Shown piece by piece: positions 44,953-52,842 of a DNA stretch of 64,000 nt. Every line of letters begins with the position of its first letter. Position 1 is the first letter of the stretch. A program made the position numbers and the translations under genes. Below the pieces are notes generated by a model. It searched no databases and was not told the DNA's origin. It worked only from the letters and a program-made list of their open reading frames with translations. Location of the stretch: contig NZ_CANMAO010000007.1 of the NCBI RefSeq assembly GCF_947495845.1, positions 87,722-151,721 on the forward strand, read 5' to 3'. The DNA comes from an uncultured Endozoicomonas sp. (lineage in GTDB: Bacteria > Pseudomonadota > Gammaproteobacteria > Pseudomonadales > Endozoicomonadaceae).

Positions 44953-44968
44953 CTGTATATAAATACAG
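44953..44968. promoter_or_regulatory. LexA (SOS) box of umuDC
   Basis: CTGTATATAAATACAG is a perfect CTGT-N8-ACAG LexA site. It lies within a longer palindrome (ACTGTATTTA at 44941-44950 and TAAATACAGT at 44960-44969), 17 bases before the umuD ATG. Confidence 0.92.
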
Positions 44969-44984
44969 TATTTGTGAGTGTGGC

Positions 44985-45404
44985 ATGAAGCCAGCCCCGA
45001 TTATTTCCAAAGCGACTCTGAAGTACCCGTTTTACCAGAGCCCGGCCGCCTGTGGCTTTACCAGCCCGGCGGCGGATTATCTACAGGATACTCTGTCTCT
45101 GGATCAGTTGTTAATTCGCCATCCCGCCGCCACCTTCTTTGCCCGGGCCCAAGGGTGTTCCATGGAGGGTGCCGGTATTTTTGATGGCGATATTCTGATT
45201 ATTGATCGTTCCCTCACGCCGGGTGATGGTGATGTCATCCTCACGTTGCTGGATGGTGAGCTGATTGTGAAACGTCTGGTTTACCGCAATGGCAAACCCC
45301 GGCTGCACTCTGAACATCCCGACTATCCTCCGATCAAACTGAACAATGAACAGAGTTTGAATGTGTGGGGCGTGGTCACTGAAGTGATTCACCATCTGCG
45401 ATGA
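44985..45404 (+). CDS. umuD: UmuD, self-cleaving subunit of DNA polymerase V
   Basis: A 139-residue LexA-like autoprotease, the usual length. The cleavage site is Cys-Gly in SPAACGFTSPAADYL, the nucleophile Ser is in GCSMEGAGIFDGD and the general-base Lys in GELIVKRLVY. RecA filaments trigger cleavage to UmuD', which joins UmuC. Its stop overlaps the umuC start by four bases, and a LexA box controls both. Confidence 0.96.
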   Translation: MKPAPIISKATLKYPFYQSPAACGFTSPAADYLQDTLSLDQLLIRHPAATFFARAQGCSMEGAGIFDGDILIIDRSLTPGDGDVILTLLDGELIVKRLVYRNGKPRLHSEHPDYPPIKLNNEQSLNVWGVVTEVIHHLR

Positions 45405-46678
45405 AACCCGTGATTGCCCTTTGTGATGCGAACTCGTTTTACTGTTCCTGCGAGCAGGTGTTCAATCCAGCTCTGTTGAATAAAGCACTGGGCGTGTTAA
45501 GTAATAATGATGGCTGCATTGTGGCACGGACTCCTCAGCTGAAGGTGTTGGGCGTTGCCATGGGGACGCCGGCGTTTAAAGTACGAGAGCAGGTGGCGCG
45601 GGGTGAGATTATTCTACGCAGTTCCAATTACGCTCTGTATGGCGATATGTCTTCCCGGTTTATGTCGGTACTGGAACAATTTACGCCGACGTTGGAAGTG
45701 TATTCCATCGATGAGGCGTTTGCGGATTTGAGTGGCTTTCCACCAGAACAGCTAGAGTCCATTGGGCAGGAAATGAAACAACGGGTTTTTCGTTGGACGG
45801 GCTTACCCATTGGCGTGGGCATTTCCACCACTAAAACCCTGGCCAAACTGGCCAACTACGCGGCGAAAAAATACCCGGCTACCGGTGGTGCGGTGGATCT
45901 GACCAATCCGGAGCGACAAAAGCGATTAATGGCCATTACGCCGGTTGGCGAGGTTTGGGGCGTTGGCCGCCGAATTGGCAGAAAGCTCGAGGCTCATGGC
46001 ATACACACAGCAGGCCAATTAGCCAACAGCAACCGGCAATGGATTAAAAAACAGTTTTCTGTGGTATTGGAGCGAACGGTTTGCGAACTTCAGGGTGAAA
46101 GCTGCTTACCCTGGGAAGAAGGAGGGGTAGTGAACAAGCATCAGATTCTCTGCTCCCGGAGTTTTGGCAAACGAGTGACCACAAAACAAGAGTTGCACGC
46201 CGCACTGGCCTGTTATATCTCCCACGCTTGCGAAAAACTGCGGAATCAGAAACAGTTTGCCCGGGAAGCCATTGTCTTTATCCGCACGGACCCTTTTAAC
46301 CAATCACTGTCACAAACTGGTCGCAGTATTCGTCTGCAGGTGCCGGAGCCTACCAGTGAAACCGGCATATGGCTCAGGCAACTGCCGGCGGCACTGGATG
46401 CCATGTTCTGCGAAGGTTACGAATACAAAAAAGCCGGGTTTATATTGATGGATCTTTGTAAGGTGCAGGGTTTTCAGGGGGATTTACTGAATATGGATGC
46501 TTTGCCAGACAATCGCCCGATGATGTCGGTTCTGGATGCCATTAATCGTCGTTACGGGCGGCAAATACTGCGACCGGCATCGGTTGGGTTTGAGCAACAG
46601 AATTGGCACATGAATCAGCAGCTATTGAGCCCCGGTTATACCACCCATTGGCAGCACATCATGGGTGTGAAAAGCTGA
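45401..46678 (+). CDS. umuC: UmuC, catalytic subunit of DNA polymerase V
   Basis: A 425-residue Y-family polymerase for translesion synthesis. ALCDANSFYCSCEQVFNP carries the first catalytic Asp, VYSIDEAFADLSG the Asp-Glu pair, and the helix-hairpin region VGRRIGRKLEAHGI follows. The C-terminal domain is full length. It is translationally coupled to umuD. Confidence 0.97.
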   Translation: MKPVIALCDANSFYCSCEQVFNPALLNKALGVLSNNDGCIVARTPQLKVLGVAMGTPAFKVREQVARGEIILRSSNYALYGDMSSRFMSVLEQFTPTLEVYSIDEAFADLSGFPPEQLESIGQEMKQRVFRWTGLPIGVGISTTKTLAKLANYAAKKYPATGGAVDLTNPERQKRLMAITPVGEVWGVGRRIGRKLEAHGIHTAGQLANSNRQWIKKQFSVVLERTVCELQGESCLPWEEGGVVNKHQILCSRSFGKRVTTKQELHAALACYISHACEKLRNQKQFAREAIVFIRTDPFNQSLSQTGRSIRLQVPEPTSETGIWLRQLPAALDAMFCEGYEYKKAGFILMDLCKVQGFQGDLLNMDALPDNRPMMSVLDAINRRYGRQILRPASVGFEQQNWHMNQQLLSPGYTTHWQHIMGVKS

Positions 46679-46978
46679 AATATGTGGGGCAATCGTACTG
46701 CTAGAGCAGGCTTAGAGGAAAAAAATGTCGATTTATTGATTTAACTTAGTAATTCAATGTAACTGCGCATAGCCATGTGGAAAATACTCTGTATAATAAG
46801 CTCACGTTAAAAGTGTGACTTATTTTTTATGCAAAGTTTTGATGGTTCGAGTGTAGTTACTCGCCATGCTCTTCATAATCAATAATAAACTTCTAGCACA
46901 ACCGCCCTCCGTGGCTATTCACTGGTGTGATTGGCATTCGGTGAGGTGAAATTTATTATAGATAATCAGGGTATGACT
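46679..46978 (+). other. Long leader of the cold-shock gene
   Basis: These 300 bases hold no gene. Cold-shock genes usually have long structured leaders, and several inverted segments are possible here, but I cannot pick out a specific cold box. TTTTTTATGCAAAG lies around 46820-46835. Confidence 0.4.
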
Positions 46979-47188
46979 ATGTCTACTACTACCGGTACTG
47001 TTAAGTGGTTTAACGACGAGAAAGGTTTTGGCTTCATCGCTCAGGACAATGGCGGTCCAGACGTGTTCGCTCACTTCCGTCAAATCACAGGCGACGGCTT
47101 CAAGTCTCTGGCTGAAGGCCAGCGCGTTGAGTTCAAAGTAACTCAAGGCCAGAAAGGTCCTCAGGCTGAAGAAATCCGCCCTCTGTAA
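46979..47188 (+). CDS. Cold-shock domain protein (CspA family)
   Basis: A 69-residue RNA chaperone, one cold-shock domain. RNP1 KGFGFIAQ and RNP2 VFAHF are intact, and [15 protein letters not shown] is typical. ATG 46979 is set by CAGGG nine bases upstream; ATG 46973 would add two residues. A strong terminator follows at 47241. Confidence 0.95.
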   Translation: MSTTTGTVKWFNDEKGFGFIAQDNGGPDVFAHFRQITGDGFKSLAEGQRVEFKVTQGQKGPQAEEIRPL

Positions 47189-47240
47189 TTTCAGGGCTGC
47201 CTCTTAGCAGCGTCTGACCTTACATAAGGTGCACAAAAAA

Positions 47241-47269
47241 AGCAGTGTTTATAAACGCTGCTTTTTTTT
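47241..47269 (+). terminator. Terminator of the cold-shock gene
   Basis: AGCAGTGTTT and AAACGCTGCT pair with one G-T pair, followed by a run of eight T. Classic rho-independent terminator. Confidence 0.9.
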
Positions 47270-47319
47270 GCTTATCAAAAAGTACAGTCAGCAAAAATCG
47301 TTGCTTATTCAGACTGCGA

Positions 47320-47819
47320 TTAATGGTTTGAGAGCATGCGTGTAAAGTCAGCGTGAAGAACGTCAGGACCATAGAGTGTAATCATGACTCTAGGAGGCTG
47401 ACCGAGAATAGGTTGCCCTACTGCGGTGGTAGTAAATTGGTCTGAAAATTCTGCTTTATTCAGCAAATAGCACCAATATTCACTTCACAAAACAGAATCT
47501 TCATCTTCAATTTTCTACCATCCTCGCTACGGGCGCTATTCTCGGTCAGGCTCCTAGGTTTGCCCACATGCTCGCCGGTAAAGCCGGCAGCCATTTCGCC
47601 TAAATTTGAAATAATGGATAAGCGATCATTCATTATTGCTCCGAACTCCTCTGGTTCTACGGCAATAAGTAGGTCTATATCGCTATAAATATCTAGTGAG
47701 TTATCAGCATATGAGCCTGAAACAGCAATACCCACAATCCTCGTGTCATTTGCCAGCTTTGGCAGGCACTGTTCAATAAACTTTTGGTGAAGGGTAGGAA
47801 GTGAGCTTGGAAATTCCAT
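47320..47819 (-). pseudogene. Nucleotidyltransferase gene broken by a palindromic element
   Basis: The 5' part (47819-47558) encodes an MNT-type nucleotidyltransferase: SGSYADNSLDIYSDIDLLIA with the GS-Dx-D catalytic motif, then GFTGEHVGKPR. The 160-bp element (47394-47553) plus one CTAG interrupts it, causing a stop at 47460. Beyond the element, 47393-47320 encode RVMITLYGPDVLHADFTR, the expected continuation, in a shifted frame (164 bases is not a multiple of three). Removal of element and one CTAG gives GKPRVMITLYGPDV. A further early stop at 47320 suggests decay beyond the insertion. Confidence 0.85.
47394..47553. mobile_element. 160-bp palindromic element, copy B, flanked by CTAG
   Basis: Runs GAGGCTGACCGAGAATAGG ... 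GCGCTATTCTCGGTCAGGCTC, near-perfect inverted ends of about 20 bp, with CTAG on both sides (47390-47393 and 47554-47557). Exactly the same length as copy A at 30464-30623, in the opposite orientation, and with CTACTGCG and CTCGCTACGG at matching positions. The inner half has diverged. Confidence 0.85.
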
Positions 47820-47897
47820 GTTTAATCATTTAACTCTTACTGTTCATATTCACCAATTTCGAAATGGTGTCTGCAATAATTTCAAACAGCATTATAG

Positions 47898-48109
47898 AGT
47901 AATTGTATTGATGCGGTCTTTGCCATTCGTTTGGCTACGTTACAGGTGCAGGATGCGTTTAAGGCGGAGAGGGTTGTTCGTGATGAGCTACTGACCATAC
48001 CCGATCGAGTAGCGGATGTGCTGGCAGCAGAAGATGATCCAAGAAAAATGGCAGAACAACTCAAGTAGAACTGGAAGCGATACTCAATGAATTGAGTAGT
48101 CACTTTTAG
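47898..48109 (+). pseudogene. Phage terminase small subunit remnant, frameshifted
   Basis: From 47898 the frame gives SNCIDAVFAIRLATLQVQDA, then ERVVRDELLTIPDRVADVLA and a TAG at 48066-48068. In the +2 frame it continues VELEAILNELSSHF to TAG 48107-48109. The pattern matches the C-terminal half of Nu1/TerS-type DNA-packaging proteins (...LL.IP.RVA..LA...D...L..E...L.EL). The N-terminal winged helix is missing. Confidence 0.6.
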
Positions 48110-48204
48110 GTGGATCGTTTGAACTACCGACAAGCATTATGAATATTTGCTAAAACCAAATTGAATACTAGGATTTAATGATCATAGAAATAAGGTATAT
48201 GCAG

Positions 48205-49155
48205 ATGAATGCAGCTCAGTCAGAACTTTACTCAATTGGAAGTGCTTATGTTTCAAAAAATAATGCTTCTGTGGCAGTCCAGCCGGATCAACAGTTATCA
48301 TCAGGGAAGGATGCTAAAAGTGTTATCATTTTTAGCATTGCCCGAGGAACGAGTACTCTGCTTTACCGAGTGTTTTCAAATCTTGTGGGGGAAGGAAAAG
48401 AGTTCCCGGAAGGAAGTGCGCTTTTAGAACCCTTCACTCAGGCTTACCACATAGAACATCAACTTGAAGGTACACCCGGTTTCAATCGACAGGAAGCTTG
48501 GCCTGTCAATACAGAATGTGCCAAAAAGCTTGTTCTGGAACGGGTTAAAAATGGGTTTACTGTTATTAAAGAATTAGCATATCAACTTGATGAAAACAAA
48601 GTGGATGATGCCTTTTTAACAGAACTATTCGAATATGCGGAGCCTCTTTTTTTAGTACGCTCTCCTGAATCCACCATTCCTTCAGGAATGTATCCGTATT
48701 TTGAGAAGGGCGATGTTACGCGGTACTCAAAGGAAGAAGCTGGCTTTTTTGAGCTTCATCAGCTCTTTGATAGAGTGAGTAAAATAATTAGTCGACAACC
48801 TCTGATTATTGAGGCGGAAGAATATCTTGAAAATCCCACAGACCAGCTCAGTCAATATTTCTCAGCGCTTGGATTAACCTTCAAACAAGAATATCTCTCT
48901 TTCACTCCCTACGGAGAGCAAGATAAGCAAAATGACCCATCATTTATGGTATGGGGAGATACTTGGTATAAAAATGCATTTGCAACAAAAGAGCTAAAAG
49001 CTCGAAAAGTCCAAAAATGCATGGCGTCGGATTATCAGGTTCTTCTTCATAATCCGGTTGCTTGTGAGCATCTAGAGGATCGGTTGGTTAAATCTAGATC
49101 AAGTTATAAAAAGCTATTACAGGATGGGGTTAAACCGGGCCAGCTGAATAAATGA
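48205..49155 (+). CDS. Sulfotransferase-like protein
   Basis: A 316-residue PAPS-dependent sulfotransferase-like protein. The 5'-phosphosulfate loop region is IIFSIARGTSTLLYRVF (about 48-64) and a 3'-phosphate segment LVRSPESTIPSG near 155-166 carries the conserved Arg-Ser. LIIEAEEYLENPTDQLSQYF resembles the C-terminal helix of stf proteins. AAGG before ATG 48205 suits this start better than 48178. It lies between terminase small- and large-subunit remnants, so it may be a cargo gene. Acceptor unknown. Confidence 0.65.
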   Translation: MNAAQSELYSIGSAYVSKNNASVAVQPDQQLSSGKDAKSVIIFSIARGTSTLLYRVFSNLVGEGKEFPEGSALLEPFTQAYHIEHQLEGTPGFNRQEAWPVNTECAKKLVLERVKNGFTVIKELAYQLDENKVDDAFLTELFEYAEPLFLVRSPESTIPSGMYPYFEKGDVTRYSKEEAGFFELHQLFDRVSKIISRQPLIIEAEEYLENPTDQLSQYFSALGLTFKQEYLSFTPYGEQDKQNDPSFMVWGDTWYKNAFATKELKARKVQKCMASDYQVLLHNPVACEHLEDRLVKSRSSYKKLLQDGVKPGQLNK

Positions 49156-49182
49156 GCTGAGAAGCTATACGTAGACAAAATA

Positions 49183-49203
49183 AAGCCCCGGTCAACGGGG
49201 CTT
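49183..49203 (+). terminator. Terminator after the sulfotransferase gene
   Basis: AAGCCCCG and CGGGGCTT form a perfect 8-bp stem with a five-base loop. The T run is short. Confidence 0.65.
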
Positions 49204-49442
49204 GTGTAATCTCAGCAATGTCAGTTTGTTGTTTTTATTGTCTGACACTGGCCTGTCCGTGGCCAAGGTTCCTTCCTGGAACAGATGCTGAGCTTTGCTT
49301 GCACCTTACACTAACCATATTACGTGCCAACTTTGACTAATCGCCGGTTCCCAAGGGCTAAGGTAAACCTTCGTCGTTTACAGAGTATTTAGATTTGAGT
49401 AGCTGTTACCTCGACGTGTCACGGATATAAACAAACAACTGT

Positions 49443-49742
49443 ATGAATAGCCCTTATTTTTCAGGTTTTTTCTCTGGTTTAAAACCAGACACTCGCCTGA
49501 CGGTTTCCGAATGGGCTGACCAAAAACGGATGCTTCCCGCAAAGGCAACCAAAGAAGCCGGACGTTGGCGAACGTCCCGAACGCCTTACCTGAAAGAGAT
49601 TATGGATTGTCTGTCACCATCGTCGCCTGTCGAACAGGTGGTGTTTATGAAAGGTGCTAAGGTGGGTGGTACTGAGTGTGGCAATAACTGGCTGGGTTAT
49701 GTAATTGATCGAACGATATATCAAGGAAAGGCTGGCACCTGA
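49443..49742 (+). pseudogene. Phage terminase large subunit (GpA type), N-terminal fragment
   Basis: The first 85 or so residues are typical of GpA-family terminase large subunits: LTVSEWADQKRMLP, then GRWRTSRTPYLKEIMD, then VVFMKGAKVGGTECGNNWLGY which includes the Walker-A-like region. After YVID the sequence becomes unrelated (RTIYQGKAGT) and stops; a full gene has about 600 codons. The break falls at about 49705, just before a leftward phage-like gene. Confidence 0.8.
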
Positions 49743-50068
49743 GTTTGACCCACCAGCGATTGCACCTTATCTATTTTCTTGCTGATATGAGCTAACAGCA
49801 GGGCAGCAAGAATGACGGCTTCCTTTTCACCGTATTCGGTTTCGCTCCTCACCAGATCCACTACCGCTTTATAAGTTCGTAGTTTCACCGGCTCATCACT
49901 GTCGCTGAACATAGCAGCGTGGGTGGCTTGCATAATGGCCATTTCAAACTCAATGCCCAGGATTTTTGTGTAGTTCCTGAGGTGTTTCTCACATTCTTTG
50001 CTTTTCATGGTGCTGATGGCTGCAGCGAGTTTGGCGTCTGGCAGTTTGAGCAGGTCGCGGGTTTTCAT
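49721..50068 (-). CDS. Unknown phage-region protein
   Basis: A 115-residue helical protein, no membrane segment, overlapping the end of the terminase fragment by 22 bases. It includes KSKECEKHLRNYTKILGIEFEMAIM and a second helix-rich half. No family recognised. Its position beside the integrase suggests phage origin. Confidence 0.5.
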   Translation of the reverse strand: MKTRDLLKLPDAKLAAAISTMKSKECEKHLRNYTKILGIEFEMAIMQATHAAMFSDSDEPVKLRTYKAVVDLVRSETEYGEKEAVILAALLLAHISKKIDKVQSLVGQTQVPAFP

Positions 50069-50492
50069 GGTTTGTTAAGCACTTCTTTTACAAATGTTGT
50101 CAGGCCGGGGTTGAGTTTAATGGATGAGCCCGGGAAAGCGAGTCTGGATCAGGGGAATACAAAAGAAACGGTACCATTTTATCGGTCTACCATCGCAGCG
50201 AAATGCGGCAAAGGTACGATTTGGTACCGTTTATTAGGCTTAGGTTACAATCAAATTGAAACCTAAAATTTTTCCGATCAATCTAACTCATTGATTTCAT
50301 TGTCAAAATGATCGCTGTGAAATTCGTACCACATATCGATATCATAGACAGCTATTGTCGTAAGTTACTGATTTCTCGCTGTCATAATAGTTTATTGCGC
50401 ACTATAAATCACTTTCAGATACTATTAATTCATAGCGATTGTATACCGGATTGTATACCAAAAATAATAAGCTATGAGTACGTGAGTTCTAT
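50069..50492. other. Region upstream of the integrase
   Basis: These 424 bases have no convincing gene; a short frame (tail at 50266) lacks a start signal. They hold the integrase promoter and the direct repeats at 50437-50459, so the phage attachment core and arm sites may lie here. No tRNA or tmRNA end was found. Confidence 0.45.
50437..50459. repeat. Direct repeat GATTGTATACC before the integrase gene
   Basis: GATTGTATACC occurs at 50437-50447 and again at 50449-50459, a period of 12. It contains GTATAC, like the mazEF operator at 52494-52510. Could be integrase or excisionase arm sites. Confidence 0.5.
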
Positions 50493-51677
50493 ATGACAAT
50501 ACAGTGCTTCAAACGGAAGCGAAAAACGGGCATTGCCTATGTTTACCAGGTTTCTGTCAGGAAGGATCATTACACAGCCCGGGAGAGCTTATCATTTCCA
50601 GACAAGACTTCTGGCAAGGCCTGGGCAAAGAAAGTTGAGGCGGAAATGCTGCGTCAGGCTGAGCAAGAAGAGCCTGAAGATTTGTCCACTAAAGCCAAAA
50701 CAGGCGATATTACCCTTCAAAATTATCTGGAAATGTACCGTCAAAAGATGGCATCTCTGCCGAAGGATCAGCGAATCAGTTATCGGGATACTTTGGCCAT
50801 CAAGTTTTGGGAACGCAGCTGGCTTGCCAAGAAACGACCCAAAGAAATTACCGACAAACATTTAATCAAACTGCTTGATGAACGCTTGGCAACGGTAACC
50901 CCCGCAACCAATCAACTTTATGTATCCGTTCTGCGTCGTGCAATTGACTGGCAGAAGCGATTAGGCATTTATTTCAAGCGCTTTATTACTGAAGATGTGA
51001 TGAAAGAGTTATGGAAATTAAAGCTGATTGGCAAATCAAAAGAGGATGATACCCGGCCAACGGAAGAGCAGGTTTATTTGCTCTATCAAGCATTTCTGGA
51101 TGGTTACAATAAGCATTCTTCTCTCATTCCATATCACCATTTGATGTTGTTCAGTATTTACAGCAGTTTCCGGGAGGGAGAAATTTGCCGTATACGGCAC
51201 AGTGATTTTGATATGGACAATGGCCTTATTATTATTCGGGACAGAAAAGACCCGAAGAAAAAATACAGTAACCATCAGAAAGTGCCTATTTGCTCTGTGT
51301 GTCAGGAAATTATTGCACGACAGCCAAGGTTTGAAGGGGATGACCGGATATTTCCCTATAAGGCTCTGACGGTTTCTGTAAAATTCTCTGAACGCACCAA
51401 AGCACTGGGCTTTCCTGAGCTACGCTTTCACTCATTTCGCCACGATGGTATCTCCCGTTTCTTTGAGCAGAATATGTCGATACCAGAGGTTGCCCTGCGC
51501 AGTGGACACAAGACTTGGGATAACCTTCGGCGCTACACCCATTTGATTCATCGGAACCCGCCTGATTTATGGGGACGCTGTAAGGCGATTGAGGCGAAGT
51601 ATTGGGCGAAAAATGAAGTCAGGAATACCCGGGTGCAAAAAAAGTTGCAGCAGCCAGAGCCATCAGAGCATTTGTAA
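50493..51677 (+). CDS. Tyrosine recombinase / phage integrase
   Basis: A 394-residue integrase. An N-terminal arm-binding region, a core-binding domain (about 70-170), and the catalytic domain with Arg in SSFREGEICRIRHSD, HxxR in FHSFRHDG, His in RSGHKTWDN and nucleophile Tyr in LRRYTHL. It marks the left end of the prophage. Likely works with the PrtN-like protein as directionality factor. Confidence 0.92.
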   Translation: MTIQCFKRKRKTGIAYVYQVSVRKDHYTARESLSFPDKTSGKAWAKKVEAEMLRQAEQEEPEDLSTKAKTGDITLQNYLEMYRQKMASLPKDQRISYRDTLAIKFWERSWLAKKRPKEITDKHLIKLLDERLATVTPATNQLYVSVLRRAIDWQKRLGIYFKRFITEDVMKELWKLKLIGKSKEDDTRPTEEQVYLLYQAFLDGYNKHSSLIPYHHLMLFSIYSSFREGEICRIRHSDFDMDNGLIIIRDRKDPKKKYSNHQKVPICSVCQEIIARQPRFEGDDRIFPYKALTVSVKFSERTKALGFPELRFHSFRHDGISRFFEQNMSIPEVALRSGHKTWDNLRRYTHLIHRNPPDLWGRCKAIEAKYWAKNEVRNTRVQKKLQQPEPSEHL

Positions 51678-51821
51678 ACAGCAAGGGATATTCACAGGGG
51701 TATTGATTCAAAAGTTATTGAAATCGAAGAAATTGAAGATGCGATTAAAGAAGGAAGGTCATGATGCTTGCTGCGGCAGTGGAGACTGGGAGTCAAGTGG
51801 TTTGCCTCCCGGTTTCTGAAA

Positions 51822-52202
51822 TTAGCTGTCCTCATCCATATATTTATCAAGTACTTCATCAGCACCAATAAGCGGAATGATTCGCAAAATGACTTCTTCA
51901 AAAATACCTTTTTGCGCCTTAGTGATAAATTTAGCTTTCCTTTCTTTCCAACTTAATGTCTGAATCAGGTTGGTGGCAACTACTGACTTTTCATCCAGAT
52001 TTTTGATTGGAACCTCAGTTGCGGCGCCTCTAATACTGGTGCTTACCGGGCAGCAAATAAGCATGCTGGTTTTTTTATTGTAATCTTTACTGGAGAGCAC
52101 AAAAGCAGGTCTGTATTTGCCTATTTCTTTTCCACGGGTAGGCTCAAAATCCAGCCATATCAAATCATTCCGTTCTGGAATGTATGCTTTTTCTGTTTTC
52201 AT
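51822..52202 (-). CDS. mazF: MazF-family mRNA interferase toxin
   Basis: A 126-residue PemK/MazF/ChpB ribonuclease: PERNDLIWLDFEPTRGKEIGKYRPAFVLS is the family N-terminus and ICCPVSTSIRG and TNLIQTLSWKERKAKF the middle. It cuts mRNA at specific short sites when not bound by antitoxin. Its ATG follows directly after the mazE stop (TAAATG). It is cargo between integrase and PrtN. Confidence 0.92.
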   Translation of the reverse strand: MKTEKAYIPERNDLIWLDFEPTRGKEIGKYRPAFVLSSKDYNKKTSMLICCPVSTSIRGAATEVPIKNLDEKSVVATNLIQTLSWKERKAKFITKAQKGIFEEVILRIIPLIGADEVLDKYMDEDS

Positions 52203-52469
52203 TTATAGACCGAGTTCGGAAGATGTTGGAGTGGCTAACTCGTCAGCGTGTGCTTTTTCTGGCGTCATACCGGCCAAAAGGGATTCTTCAGTATAGGGCA
52301 GCTTAAACTTTTTCTTTTGTTGCTCAACTTTTTTGATGACGAGACCATCTTCAGTGACATCAACTGCTATCTTAGAACCTGCTTTAAATTGAGGTATTTC
52401 TGCCATGGCTCCGGAAATCCTCAAAGCCAGACTGTTGCCCCATCGCTTGATTTCCCCTTCAACTCTCAT
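52203..52469 (-). CDS. mazE: MazE-family antitoxin
   Basis: An 88-residue AbrB-type antitoxin. GEIKRWGNSLALRISGAMA is the swapped-hairpin DNA-binding domain and the C-terminal third is the MazF-binding tail. ATG 52469 has GAGAGGG upstream; the frame continues to 52520 but those residues are not family-like. Transcribed with mazF. Confidence 0.9.
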   Translation of the reverse strand: MRVEGEIKRWGNSLALRISGAMAEIPQFKAGSKIAVDVTEDGLVIKKVEQQKKKFKLPYTEESLLAGMTPEKAHADELATPTSSELGL

Positions 52470-52492
52470 GATATTACCCTCTCTTTGAATTG

Positions 52493-52520
52493 AGTATATA
52501 CAATGTATACACAAAAGCAA
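52493..52520 (-). promoter_or_regulatory. mazEF promoter with overlapping palindromic operator
   Basis: On the minus strand TTGCTT (52520-52515) and TATACT (52498-52493), spaced 16, form a sigma-70 promoter. GTATATACAATGTATAC (52494-52510) overlaps its -10 region as GTATA/TATAC inverted halves, the likely MazE-MazF autorepression site. Confidence 0.65.
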
Positions 52521-52542
52521 GCTGTGCTAAACCAAAGTATGT

Positions 52543-52800
52543 CTATATCCCCTGAACCTTTTCCCATGTATTGCTGTAGGTCTCATGTCGAGAATCCAGA
52601 TATGCCGCTAAATCTGAGAGCTTAACCATCATTGGTGACTTTTTACTGGTGGTCACCCGAACCACTGGAACCGGAAGATCCTGAGCGGCTGCAGCGATTT
52701 TGGCGCAGCGCTCACTCAAACCGAAAAACTCCTCACAAATTTCTTCCAGTCGCACATAAGGCTTTTCATATCGAGCATAAAGCAGGAGTTCTGTATTCAT
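52543..52800 (-). CDS. Pyocin activator PrtN-like protein
   Basis: An 85-residue protein of the PrtN family: MNTELLLYARYEKPYVRLEEICEEFFGL, LPVPVVRVTTSKKSPMMVKLSDLAAYLDSRHE matches PrtN closely in spacing. In phages next to an integrase this family often acts as excisionase or early activator rather than a pyocin regulator. Confidence 0.85.
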   Translation of the reverse strand: MNTELLLYARYEKPYVRLEEICEEFFGLSERCAKIAAAAQDLPVPVVRVTTSKKSPMMVKLSDLAAYLDSRHETYSNTWEKVQGI

Positions 52801-52842
52801 TTCAAGTTCCCTGAAATAACATCAATATCCGTATCAATGTGT

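Noticed and set aside
50103..50266. Short frame ending LLGLGYNQIET
   Set aside because: No initiation signal and no recognised family.
50069..50492. tRNA or tmRNA end as attachment site next to the integrase
   Set aside because: No cloverleaf or tmRNA-like end could be read in the region.
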